Assembly: GCF_030867145.1 (NCBI RefSeq)
Contig: NC_134415.1
Location: forward strand, 16,718,417-16,782,416
DNA: 64,000 bases
From: Opisthocomus hoazin
Lineage: Eukaryota > Chordata > Aves > Opisthocomiformes > Opisthocomidae
Reading direction: 5' to 3'
Position 1 is the stretch's first letter; each line of letters opens with the position of its first letter. The notes beneath the pieces are model-generated. The model saw nothing but the letters and a program-made list of their open reading frames with translations. It ran no database searches and was not told the DNA's origin. This document shows positions 1 through 26,239 of this stretch, piece by piece. A program made the translations under genes and the position numbers.

Positions 1-15175
<15,175 letters not shown>

Positions 15176-15530
15176 CCTCCCGCCTGGGCTGAGCCCAGGC
15201 AGCCCTCCTGGCTCTCTGCCTGGCTTTCCTCTCGCCTCAGCCACCAGCCCTGTCCCTGCAGGGCCAGAGCTGCTGAGGTGAGGGAAGGGGTTATTCCTGC
15301 TTGCAGACAGCAATTGTGTGTCCTCAGGGACAGAAGCATGGCACTGCGGCCTTTCCTTCAGTAGGGAAGATGGGAACTGGTGTTTACAGCCGTGCAAGCC
15401 TGGGTGGTGGATACTGCTCCCCTTTGAGATTACAGAGGGTTTTTCTGCTCACTGAAGAATCAGTGACTTGTAGTCTGAGACTCTGTCTCACATGTGCAAT
15501 TTAAAATAAAGTGGAAACATCCTTCTGAAG
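15176..15530 (+). terminator. ABCC10: ABCC10 3' UTR and poly(A) signal
   Basis: Non-coding sequence after the TGA. A canonical AATAAA lies at 15505-15510, followed about 20-30 nt later by a T/G-rich stretch (CTCTGTTATT), as expected for cleavage near 15530. The UTR is short, about 350 nt. Confidence 0.75.
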
Positions 15531-16215
15531 CTCTGTTATTCAGGTCCCTGTCCCGTTTTCCCTCAGACACAGACTTCCTTGTGAGATACGGGAGTGGTCC
15601 TCTCTCTGCAAAAAGACAACCCTACTTGCTCTCCACTTTTTTCAGGGGACACTGACCTCTCCAAACAGCTCAGAAGGTTGCACCCAGGGACCTTGCTGCT
15701 CCTCTTACAGTGGAGAAGGCCTTCCCCTGAAGGGCCAGAATGCGATTACATTAAAGGCTTCTGAGGCTAGTTTATTTCAAGATCGCTTTTCCACAGGGAA
15801 ACTCGCTACCCTTCCTGCCCTGCTCCCAGCTGCACAAACCCACAGCTGCTTTCAGTTTTAGGATCAGCTCGCTCTTCCCATGGGCACCCTTGGACTCAGC
15901 CTTGGGTGTTCGCCTTCTCCCCAGCACTGAGGCAACACCTAGCAGGTACGCACCTTTGCTGCACTGCCCTGGGGCAGGTCCCTTTCCTTCCCCTGAGGCT
16001 GCAGGAGCCATCTCCACCCCTGCAACCAGGGCATGAGACATGACGACTCCTGTGCCACAACCTGGGTTTGCATTCTTGAGGGAAGTGATGAAAATGTTCA
16101 TCCAGAACAAGGAGGTGAGCAACCTGATCTAATTGGATCTGCTGAGAGCAGGAGGTTGGTGTCCAGAGGTCCCTTCCAACCTAAATTATTTTATGATTCT
16201 CCGATACACTGTTTC
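15531..16215. other. Spacer between convergent ABCC10 and DLK2 3' ends
   Basis: About 0.7 kb containing the CR1 stub. A minus-strand AATAAA (TTTATT at 15771-15776) lies here and could serve as a distal poly(A) signal for DLK2. No exon is recognisable. Confidence 0.6.
16105..16202 (+). repeat. CR1 3' tail stub between ABCC10 and DLK2
   Basis: About 100 bp resembling only the last part of CR1: GAGCAACCTGATCTAATTGG, TCCAGAGGTCCCTTCCAACC and a decayed tail TTATGATTCT. It sits just beyond the presumed 3' end of DLK2, in the spacer between the two convergent genes. Confidence 0.75.
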
Positions 16216-17719
16216 TGGGCTTGTATTTGTTTTATTTGATAAAGGTACATCATCCATCCATGTATTAAAAAAATAATCTTTCTGATGAAGACCCAGTCCC
16301 ATCTCCCAGGTCTCCCTCCTGGCTGAGGGCTCACTCCTCTGTCTGCTCTCTTCACACCAACTTGAACCCAGCTCTGCAGCCCTGCAGGCCAGTAGTAGGG
16401 TTTGGGTTGGGGAGTTTTTGTACCCCACTGCTTATCCCTCCACGCCCATGAGGAGGCATGGAAAACCCTGGCCCTGGCAGAGATGCTGACTGCTGCACAC
16501 CAGACCAGCACAGGCAAGAGCAGACCTAGTACAAAGGCAAGTGACCTGGCCATCTACTGCCTCTTGGCTGTGCATTAGCAATGTCGGAGAGGGCAGTATC
16601 GTATCTGCTTCCTATGGTCATCCCAGGCTCGGCAGCCTGTCCTCACATCCACTGTGGGGAGCTCAGCCTTTGTTGTATCAAGAAGCGCTACAACGGCTGA
16701 TTTAAGGTTAGCGCCAGCTGCCTGCCTTGGAGCGACTGGGAGAGGAAAGGATCTGCATCTCGTATTGCTCCTGAACCAGACACAGCACATCCCCAGCCTT
16801 GTCCATCTCCAGTTTCACCTGCGAGGGCATATCAGAAGGACCAGCTCAGGCCCAGAGGACCCCCAGAGGGGAGCAGGCCATGCTCCTCCTTCGCAGCAAA
16901 CGGTGAGGCAGAAGTGCGTGCTGGAGAGGGGAAGGAGCTTGGTCGTTTGTGGCCAGACCAGAAAGGACGGCTCGGTAAGTGGGGGGAGAAGACCCCTGGA
17001 TCATCAGGAGGAAAGTACAGAACGTGTTTGTAACCCCAAGTCTGACAGCAAGAGGACGGGGCATCACACAGGGCAGAAGAAGGGCACGAGGACACCCCAG
17101 GTGATCTCCAGAGTCTCTTTGAACTGGCTCCACAGAACCACAAGGCCAGGGAGCAAGGGTGTTTGCTCGTTCCTTAGGGACACGGCATCTGAAACGACAG
17201 CCTCCAGAAACAGCCAGGAGCCACCCCACCCAGTACAGGGGCAGAGAGGCCCGTGCAGCCATGACCGTCCTGAAGGCCTCAGAAGAAACATCCCAACACC
17301 AGCGGAAACGAGGACGAAGCCCCTTCCAGTAGTCACAGGAGTCACAAAGGGCCTGGCAGAATTTGGGCTTGCGAGAAGGTCGTACCCTCCTCAGCACTAC
17401 CCATCCTGTTTCTGAGAGCTCACGTGGGACGATACCGGCACTGCGTGGCGTGGGCTGCCGCAAGCGGCATGTCGCCGCTCCCCCGCGGGGCTGGCCCAAC
17501 ACAGCTTTCAGATGCCTGCGTGTGCTGGGCTGCAGAAGGCTCAGGCCCAGGCAGGGCTATCACAACAATGCTTGACGCCCAGGGGTTTCGTTGACGCGTT
17601 TGCTGCCCTGGGAGCCCTTCCCCGCTTCCCAGCTTGTGCTAGCACGGCTCCTCAGGGTGCAGTTCGACGGGTCTGCCAGCACGACGACCTGGCAGGGGCC
17701 GTCTCGGAGTCCTCGCAGC
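16210..17719 (-). terminator. DLK2: DLK2 3' UTR and poly(A) signal
   Basis: Non-coding sequence after the TGA at 17722-17720. TTTATT at 16231-16236 reads AATAAA on the minus strand and is the first canonical signal met, giving a UTR of about 1.5 kb. A second one at 15771-15776 is a possible distal site. Open frames seen here on either strand lack family similarity. Confidence 0.6.
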
Positions 17720-18497
17720 TCACAGCTCCGTTGTCTTCCTGGGCTCGATCAGGACGGTGTTGAGCATGCCCACCTGACACTCTTGGTCTTGGAGCTTCCT
17801 TGCAGCCTGCGAAGGGCTTTGGCACCAGTTTGACCTCTGACGGCCCCTCTGCCAGTTCCTCAGCATTAGCAGGATGGTGATGAGGACCAGCACTGCTGTC
17901 AGCACCCCGAACACCAGCACTGTCACCAGCTGGGCTTCGCTCAGCCCTGAGTCCCTTTGGGTCACCACCTCCTTCACAGAGATTTTCAACAACCCTCCCC
18001 CCGGCTCCTTCTCGCTGTGGTTGGCCACGCGCCGCCCTGTGACCATGGTCCTGACAGGCTCTGGCTGTGTCACCCCTGGCATCTCACTGGTGGTACCTTT
18101 CACGCCCCCGACGTTCTCACGGTTCACAGGGTGGTAGGGGAGAGCCCAGGTGGGCTCAGGGACGGAGATCTCGCAGGTTTTGCCAGTGAAACGGTCAGGA
18201 CACAAGCAGTCGTAGTCATTGATGCGGTCATAGCACTTTGCCCCATTTTTGCATGGCTGGCTGGCACAGTCGTTGATGTTGATGGTGCAGAAACGCCCTT
18301 CGAAGCCCACCTGGCACTGGCAGGAGAAGCGGTTGATCCCATCATGGCAGGTGGCACCGTTGGCACAGGGGCGCATCAGGCAGTCGTCCACGTCGTTCTC
18401 ACAGAGAGCCCCCACGAAGCCAGCGAGGCACCGGCAGGTGAAGTTGCTGGCAAAGCCGTTTTCGTCTTGACACTGCCCCCCGTTCTTGCATGGAGAC
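17720..18497 (-). CDS. DLK2: DLK2 terminal coding exon: EGF4-6, TM, tail
   Basis: Acceptor CTCTCCATGCAG|GTCTCC. Encodes the last part of EGF4, EGF5 and EGF6, a Pro/Thr-rich juxtamembrane stalk, the conserved [10 protein letters not shown] segment just before the membrane, the TM helix and the cytosolic tail. EGF5 and EGF6 both match the Asp/Asn hydroxylation consensus C-x-D-x4-F/Y-x-C ([10 protein letters not shown] and [10 protein letters not shown]). EGF5 keeps the O-fucose consensus C2-x4-T-C3 (C182 to C188). EGF6 has Lys in that position and lacks it. Confidence 0.96.
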
Positions 18498-21400
18498 CTG
18501 CATGGAGAGAGCAAGGATGGGTCATGGCCATGGAAAGCAAGCAGCTTCCCCCACCCCAGGGAGGAAAACACACACAGCCGCTCGTGTGGCCAGTAGGTCC
18601 AGCACTGGCTCTCTCCCCGGGGGCAGCTATTCTCAGGGAGAAGACCAGGCAGGAGTTTCCACCTCCCTGAGTGAGAGGTGAGGGGACCTCCTCAAAGGCT
18701 GTGGCTGTGCATGGGCCCACCACCCACCAGGGATGGTCTTCAGCCAAACAATCCGAAGAGGAAACATGCCCTGCTGATGCTCCCCAAAGGCATGACGCAT
18801 GTCAGCTCATCACACCCGCAGCAGCGAGGGACAGGAATCTCTTCAGGTCACAACATAGCAGGACTGCGCGGTGCATGCAGCTAAACCAAAGCCAAAGGTA
18901 GTTTTGGCTTAACTCCACCAGCACATGGAAATCCCACAGATACCGAGCCAAGCTGGGCCACAGCTTGGCAGTGTGTGACCTGAAGCTAATGCTGTCTGTA
19001 ATCTTGCCGCCCCCACCGCTGTGTCTCACCCTGCCTTCTCACATGGCCCCGTCTTCATCTCACAGTCCTTCCCGTGGAAGCCTTCTGAACACAGGCAGGA
19101 ATATTCCCCGTCTCGGTCGTAGATGCACTGAGCCCCATTCTGGCATGGGGACTGGTGTTCGCAGATGTGGATGTCTGAGGGGAAAGAAAAAGGTGGGAAT
19201 TAGCAAGAAAAGAGAGGCAACATGGCCAATTCAGTCTCAGCACAGCCCGTCAAATGCAGGGGGGGATGGAAAAACGGCAGGAGCTTCTCCCGCCTCTGCT
19301 CCAACAGGCACCTGCAGCAACAGAAGTGCAGTGCCTGTGTGGTGCCTCCCAGCTACAGTCTGCAAAATGTAGACTTGGGGGGTGCAGAGAAAGCAAATAG
19401 TCCCACAAATCTGCATGACGTGAAGACGCTGTGCGCGCATCAGGCCAGCCAGTGCAGAGCTCTCTATGGCACAGAGGAGCCTCCGCGGCCGGAGGCAGGG
19501 AGTCCACTGGCCACTGCCAAAGGCAGGAAGCCCCAGGGGAAGCAGGAGGTGCTGCCCAGAGCCCAGCGCGGCGTGGGAAAGGCAATGAGTTCATCTGCTC
19601 CATTTCCTGAGGCTGGCCGGTGTCGCAGCAGCTCTTGCCGTGCAGCCAGGGAGCGGGTGCTGGCAGCCTGACCTCCGCTGCAGGATGGGGATGGGTCCCT
19701 GCTGTGGCAGCCAGGCAACATCCCACCTCCTGAGCAGCCCAGGTGGCATCACCTGGGTGGCTTCTGGCGATGCCGGGTCATCCAGCCATGCAGGGTGTCC
19801 TGGGCTTCTGCCCTCAGCACCAGAGGCTGGGATGTCCAGCCCACCACTCACCTTTGTCGCAGAACTTGCCGGCCCAGCCGCTGTGACAGATGCACTGCCA
19901 AGGCTGGTGGCACGTCCCGTGGAGACACCCTGGCATACGTACACACTCCTCACAGTACTCGCCCTCCCAGCCTGGATCGCACCTGCAGGAGGACAGAGCA
20001 TGGCAGCGTGGTAAAACCCAAGCAGGGGCTGCGGAAAAGCTCGCTGTGCAGGCTTGCCGCAGATATGGCAGCACTAGGAAACCCTCCCAAAGCCCCCCAG
20101 GAACCTGCTGGCTGCCTCCTGCAGAGGAGGTCAGTACTGGCATCTCATCTTTGCAAGGAAGTGAGCAGATAGAGCAGGAGCAGACTCGCCTTCTGCAGCC
20201 AGGGAGGGTGAGGAGGCAGAAAGGGAGCTCAGCAGCTTCACTTTCACTGCCCACATCCCACTGCTGTCCAGCCAACCACTCTGTACATGCCACCGCGTTA
20301 GCTCAGCAATTCCCGCACCTCTCCTATCGCACAGCCACTCTGATGGGCAGAGACAAGCCTCAGCCCTAACCCTGAACTCCCTGAGGTAAAGGGACAGGAG
20401 CCCCCTGAGGCTCGCGTGTTTCATCATGCCCCTCTGCATTAGAATATGTGTCACTTTTCGTCTGAAGTGCACCGTGATCCAGCTGCAAACCCTTGCTTGC
20501 CCGTGGCTGGCACATGGAATAGACCTATAAACCAGCTCGCGAGGGCAGTGTGATGGGAAAACCAGCAGCACACAACAAGTCTTCTGGCCCTCGAAGAGCG
20601 GGGCAGTGCCGATGGCGAAGTAAAGCCAAGCTGCGTTGCTCCAGTGGCTTCCATCAGGCCTGCCAGCTCCAAGGAGGAAAGCAAGCGATAACAAGACAAG
20701 AGCTGAGTGGAGGCGGCACCAGCCACAGCAAAAGCTATACTCAAAACAGCATGAAATTAAACGTGACAAAGCCAAAATGGTCTCTAGAGTAAGCAAGGGG
20801 GTTCATTTTCATGGCTGGGGCTCATTTCAGCGCGATGTGCGGTGACTGCAGCTTTGCCAGGCCAGTCCAAGGCTGCACTTTCACACCTGGAGAGGCTATA
20901 GTCACTGCAAGTTGTTCCAAAGAGATGAGGAAAACGGTTAAAAGAAGAAGTATATATGTTAATTAGAGGCTTTTTGATGGGAATGGATACAATACCATCT
21001 ATCTGATAGAGTCTGGGAAAATGCATTCATACCTGGACAGCCATGAGCTTACAGAGGGCTGTGGGCACCCCTACCCCCTGGTACTCACAGGCTGCAGGCA
21101 CCATCAGCTCTTCCCCTCCTCTGAAAAGGGAGATGGCCAACCCAAAAATTGCCAGGGAGGGGGCCAAGCAAGCAGACAAGTCTCCTTGACTTGGGGGTGA
21201 ATTCAGTGGGCCACTGCCAAGCTGCTGAAGGCCTGAAATCTGGGGCAGCAACTGCCGTGTGCCTCCACCAGAAAAACTTGCAGCTGGATTGCCCACCACA
21301 TGGAGAAGTGCAGTGTCTCTGGCCGAGGCTTCACAGCACCAAGCTCCCCCGAACAGCCACAGCCGCTGAAAGCGCTCAGGGAGAAGCGAGCTCTTCGCAG

Positions 21401-24107
21401 CTGCAACTGGGGACCCAGCAAACCCAGCGCTGGACGCTCCCTGGTGCAGCAGTCCGTGCGGTTACGGTCACCGCCAGGCCACATCTGCTGCATTAGGTAG
21501 GAACGAAGGGCCCCGGCGTGGTGCGAGGCTGGGGGCCGTGCTGCGGACTGGGGCCCCAGGGAGAAGAACGGGCAGCCTGTCCCCTTGCGGTGTCCAGGCC
21601 AGTCTGTAGCAGCCCGCTGCTCCCGGGGCCGCCCTGCGGGCTGGGGGCTCTGGGCAGCCCTACGGTGGGACGGGAGGCAGTGTCCAGGGCCATGGCAGCC
21701 CAGGGCAGCCCTGTGGCTGCTTCTCAGGCTGAAGGGTAGGGTCGGGCTCTGAGCTTTGCCCCTGCAGGATCTGGGCACCCGCTGCAGCCGGGACGCCAGG
21801 GATCACGCACACGCTTCTGCTGTGGGACAGAGGTGGCCCCAACTTGCTGGCGAGCCCTTTGTGAAAACACCCAGAGATCCACCCCGCAGCCCAGGCTTCA
21901 GAGAACGGAACCCTGGTGCCCTCAGACATCTACAGGCACATCAGCAGCTCTTCTTTTCCATGTTCCCAGACAGAGCGTCCCCATCTCAAACATCAAGTAA
22001 GCCAAGAAAGCTGGCTGCGCCCCAAGCCCACACTGCTGCCTGATGACTTTCCTCACCATATCGGAGCCTGAAGGCTCCCTCCCATCACCCAGGCATGGCC
22101 AGGCTGTCCCACGCTCCCATCTAGACAAAAAGGGCTCAGCAGAATGACGTTGGTCAGTGCGCGGTGGGGGGGACCCACTGGAAGGGGACCAGTAAGCTGC
22201 CGATGGATCACAGTCTCCCACTCCAGAGGCCACTGGGTAAAAAAACAGCAGAGTCGCCGATTCCAGGCGCCTCAGCTTGGGACAGGGGTGCAAGCACCAG
22301 GGATGCAGCATGAAGAGAGGGAGAGCAGTTACGGTCAGGGGCAGCAGGAGTGGGGAGCCAAGAACGAGCTGTACCTGCACTTCCCATCCTGGTCACAGCA
22401 GCCATGGGCGAGATTACAGCGCTCGCTGCAGTCATCACCTACAAGGCAGGAGACAGGGGGAGTTAGGTTAAGCACAAACCGTGGATGACTCCAGATCTGC
22501 TGGCAGCCCTGCTGGCTCACAGCTTTTTTTTCCTTCCTAAGCGCTCAGCCTGCCCTTTCCCAGAACTGTAAGGCGGGGGACCTTCCTTTCAGCGGCTGGA
22601 TGCCTCATGAGGGATGAGGATTTTGCAGTCACCCAAGCAGTGATAACTCTGCCTTTATGGACAAATTGGACACTGCTTCAAAACTACTTGCTCTCTCATC
22701 ATCCCCCTCGCTCTCTCTCTGCTGCCTCCCTTAGACTTCGGGCCCTTCTGGGCAAGAGCTGGGGCTGCCCGTGCGTTAAGGCAACCTGTGTAATAGGGCC
22801 TGACCCACCTGGGACCTTGGTCCCACGGACGTGTGACAAGCATGGTGGGAAAGCTCAGGACCAGGTACTGCAAGGGGCACAAAGGGACCGAGGACGGATC
22901 CTCTTTATCTCCCAGGATGTCCTCATTCCCAGGGACAGCTGTGGGCACAGAGCAGTCCGGTCAGGGCTCCTGCCCTCTGTCAGGACCCAGCTGCCAGCAC
23001 TCCCACTCTGGTGTGGGGAGGCAGGACTGGGCAGGACTGGGCATCGCAAAGAGCCAGGTATCCTGTTCTGTTTACTTATTTAAAGGCTGCAGGAGCTGTA
23101 ACTGAGCCGTGGCCTCACCATGCCACTTCTCATCCCCAGCTTGGTGCTGGCCTGCTTTCTCCAGCCAGGTGTCCCCTTTCATCTCCACTTTCCCCTCTCC
23201 CCCATCACTTGCCCGCATCTTAGCTCCAAGGGGAGCTGGCTCGTTCCAGCTCCACGGGCAGAGGAGCTAAAGCACATGTCAGGAGGCACAGGGTTTCTCC
23301 AGGAGCCCAGCGTGGTCCCAGGCCAGGCCCAGGAGATGAACACTTTTAGCTGACTGAGACCCTCCATCCCCGACTGGGGTAGGTTAAAGCCCCCGTGCCA
23401 AGAGGCGCACTCAGGCTTTCCCCAAACCGTGCGATGCCCTGCCTAGGAGGCAAGCAAGGGCAGAAATCACCCATCCGCATCCACGCATTTTTCCTGCAGT
23501 GAGGCGGCGGGTCCCACCGCTCGGGGTAAGAGCCTCCCAAAACAAGCCCCCGCAGAGCTGGAGCAGCATCCTGGGAGCAGCCCAAGCCTAGGTACTGTCA
23601 TCCTTCCTATTTGTAACTACATCTCCTGGCAGATGGCTCTGGGAACTCACTGCTTATCCAGAGCAAGGGGAGAGCAAACTAATCTTTGGGAAGGGATTTT
23701 GTCTCACGGGATCCAGGATTAGCCATTCGGTTTTGCGATCTTCTTTCCCCCTCACCATGCCCCTTTGAATAGTCTCATCAGCTCACCGACCCATTCACCC
23801 TGACTGCGAGAGGCAGAGCAGCGAGACTGACACTCCCATGGGCACCAAAGCCAGGGTCTCTACGGTTGCCACCAGTCACCTCCCAGGTGCCGTATGACTG
23901 AGCAGCGTTGTCTGGTCTTCCAGGTCAGGCCAGCTCTATTTTGTACAGAGAACTGAGGGGACTTCAGCAATGCTATAAGGACAGGTTTGGAAAGATGGTG
24001 TAAGAGAGAAGGACCCATGTCTACAGAGACTCACCTTGGGCAAGCTGGTGATGGGCCAAGAGGATCCAAACCAAGGACATGAGCTGGAGACAGAAGCTCC
24101 TGAGCAT
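17720..24107 (-). CDS. DLK2: DLK2, delta-like non-canonical Notch ligand 2 (EGFL9), complete
   Basis: Type I membrane protein with EGF repeats that modulates Notch signalling and differentiation (family knowledge). Coding exons, 5' to 3' on the minus strand: 24107-24035, 22438-22375, 19982-19852, 19174-19030, 18497-17720; all GT/AG, phases consistent, 1191 nt, 396 residues (human about 383). Signal peptide 1-24 with hydrophobic core [10 protein letters not shown]. Six EGF repeats: C28-C56, C59-C87, C94-C127, C134-C170, C177-C208, C215-C246. There is no DSL domain, which fits DLK rather than Delta/Jagged. Sequon NFT at 156-158. TM helix about 328-350 ([21 protein letters not shown]), short basic tail, conserved DQECQV and C-terminal KTTEL. 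The ATG at 24107 was chosen because it opens the signal peptide just inside a good acceptor (24137). Confidence 0.96.
19030..19174 (-). CDS. DLK2: DLK2 coding exon 4: EGF3 and start of EGF4
   Basis: Acceptor TTTCCCCTCAG|ACATCC, donor GCAGG|GTGAGA. Encodes [17 protein letters not shown] through [11 protein letters not shown], completing EGF3 and beginning EGF4. The phase matches both neighbouring exons. Confidence 0.95.
19852..19982 (-). CDS. DLK2: DLK2 coding exon 3: EGF1 end and EGF2
   Basis: Acceptor CCTCCTGCAG|GTGCGA, donor CAAAG|GTGAGT. Encodes [19 protein letters not shown] and [17 protein letters not shown], nearly identical to the human DLK2 sequence I recall, which makes this the strongest single identifier of the gene. 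Confidence 0.96.
19983..22374. other. DLK2 intron between coding exons 2 and 3
   Basis: 2.4-kb intron, without exon or repeat that I can support. The other DLK2 introns over 300 bases (18498-19029, 19175-19851, 22439-24034) are likewise plain. Confidence 0.65.
22375..22438 (-). CDS. DLK2: DLK2 coding exon 2: start of EGF1
   Basis: A 64-nt exon with acceptor CTGCCTTGTAG|GTGATG and donor TGCAG|GTACAG. Encodes [21 protein letters not shown], the degenerate first EGF repeat with paired Cys38-Cys39. The short length hides it from open-frame searches; its identity comes from phase and the human counterpart. Confidence 0.94.
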
Positions 24108-24136
24108 GGTCAGTGTGGCCCCACCGAGATGAACAC
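24035..24136 (-). CDS. DLK2: DLK2 first coding exon: 5' UTR end, signal peptide
   Basis: Acceptor TTTTTCTCTCTGTAG|GTGTTC at 24137, start ATG at 24107-24105, donor CCAAG|GTGAGT. The 24 codons are a typical signal peptide ([20 protein letters not shown]...). The open frame continues upstream through the acceptor into intron, and I exclude that extension. Confidence 0.9.
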
Positions 24137-24614
24137 CTACAGAGAGAAAAACAGCAAGCTCAGAAAAATCCCCTGGCTGACACCGCAGCTTCACTTCACG
24201 CATCTCTTCCTCTCCACTACCCGGGAGTTTTGAGCTGAAACAGCCAGTTTTGTACGGACTTGTCACTGCACTCCTCTCTGTCCTTCCAGACTCCCTCCTC
24301 CAAGGCAACGCTGGAGCACTAAGAATCAAGCAGCCTTTTAAAATGTATGTACAGGTGAATTGAGCATGCACGCTCAATCCTGAGCACGGAATAGCCCAGG
24401 CTGTTACACTGCACCTTGGAGCACCTGGCCCTGCTAGCTGCTGCCAAGAGAGCAGAAGGCTCTAGCAACCTCAGCCCAGCTGTGGGGACCTTTATCTTCC
24501 TTCCTCCGGTCCAGGGGGGGATTCAGCTTCGTGTTAGGATCTCTCCAGCGCATCTTAAATAAATAGATGGGCTGAGTCTTTTTACAGCACCCCGGCTGCT
24601 TTCCAAGCCCTTTG

Positions 24615-25200
24615 GGAAGAGTGTGGCCAGCAGGTCGAGGGAGGTTCTCCCTCCCCTCTGCTCTGCCCTGGTGAGGCCCCATCTGGAGTGCTGTGTTTAG
24701 TTCTGGGCTCCCCAGTTCAAGAAAGATGAGGAGCTGCTGGAGAGTCCAGCGGAGGGCTACGAGGATGATGAGGAGACTGGAGCATCTCTCCTATGAGGAA
24801 AAGCTGAGGGAGCTGGGCTTGTTCAGCCTGAAGAAGAGAAGGCTGCGAGGGGACCTAATAAATGTTTATAAATATCTTAAGCGTGGGTGTCAGGAGGATG
24901 GGGCCAGACTCTTTTCAGTGGTGCCCAGCAACAGGACAAGGGGCAATGGGCACAAACTGAGGCACAGGAAGTTCCGTCTGAACATGAGGAGGAACTTCTT
25001 CCCTCTGAGGGTGACGGAGCACTGGAACAGGCTGCCCAGGGAGGTTGTGGAGTCTCCTTCTCTGGAGATATTCAAGACCCACCTGGACAAGGTCCTGTGC
25101 AGCCTGCTGTAGGTGACCCTGCTTCGGCAGGGGGGTTGGACTGGGTGACCCACAGAGGTCCCTTCCAACCCCTACCATTCTGTGATTCTGTGATTCTGTG
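24615..25200 (+). repeat. CR1 LINE 3' end in DLK2 intron 1
   Basis: About 590 bp of CR1 3' end, opposite in orientation to DLK2. Landmarks: GTGAGGCCCCATCTGGAGTG, TATGAGGAAAAGCTGAGGGA, the frame fragment [20 protein letters not shown] of the LINE polyprotein, GGTCCCTTCCAACCCCTACC, and three copies of the 8-mer ATTCTGTG at the 3' end. The left edge is approximate. Its last 180 bp are nearly identical, in reverse complement, to the copy at 36.2 kb. Confidence 0.93.
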
Positions 25201-26239
25201 AGGAGTTCAGGAGACCCAGCAGGCAGTAAATGGCAGCCCCTTCCAGCCCGAGGGAGCGAAGCGACAGGTGGGGCAGGAAACGCAAGCAGGCACCTCTTGC
25301 TCCGTGCGGTCCCTTTCCTCGGCTGTCCTGCAGAGAGCCCCGTCAGCCCAGGGTTCCTGCACCCATCTATTTGCCGACCACCTCCTGCCCTCCTGAAGTA
25401 ACATTAAATACTTTCCAAAAAACGCTTCATTCCCTCCCAGCCTTCTGGGGTTGTTAAGGGCAGGAAATTCGAGGGTGATATCATAAATATATTACTATAA
25501 TGAGATGGGAGGGGTTAAACAGTTCTGCTAGGAGAGTGGTGAAGGTATGGAGCAGACTCCATCCAGCTGCGTGGGTGTGATGGACAGGGACCATTCTACT
25601 TTCAGCTCGACTCCTCAGCTCGGGGAGGTGGTGTTGGGTCGAGAGCTGCCCTGAAAGACTCCTCAGATGGGGAGAGAAGTCCTCCCACCCGCCCACATGT
25701 AGACATGCATTGCAGGAAGAGGTTTTGGGGTCCCTGCTAAGGACTTCACCCGTCTGGACCAGGCAAAATAGCCCACAAGAAGCAACGATGTTGCTCGAAG
25801 CATCTCTCCAGCAAACAAACCATCACTGACGAAGGACGCAGCGCTTCCAGAGGGGCTACAGGAAGCTACTGCCACTGCCCCAGCCAAACCCCAGCGTGGA
25901 CCTCCGAATCCTCCCTCCCCATGGTCCCCTCCTCACCGCGCTCGCAGGACCCTCCTGTGCCTCCTGCCCCAAAACGCCGGGCAGCATTGGAATAATTCAG
26001 GGCTGGACGGTTGGTCTCCTGTTCCTCCAGGGCTGCGAGGAGCTCAACCTCCCACCACAGGTCACTGCCAATGTTGTTTCCCAAGGCACAGCCTCTCAGG
26101 CCCTCTGACGTAGCCGCCCCACGGCCACCGCTCCTGGCGACCACCCAGGGACCACCCTGGACCCCGGCAAGGCAGCAGGGGCATCCCGGGGGGCAGCCGG
26201 TGCCCGAGGGAGGTGTGAGCAGCACCTGGGCAGGCCTGG

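Noticed and set aside
24021-24377. Longer N-terminus for DLK2 from the upstream ATG
   Set aside because: It reads through a clear intron acceptor at 24137. The signal peptide starts at the ATG at 24107.
24693-25112. 139-codon frame looking like a conserved protein
   Set aside because: It is the CR1 LINE polymerase 3' end, not a host gene.
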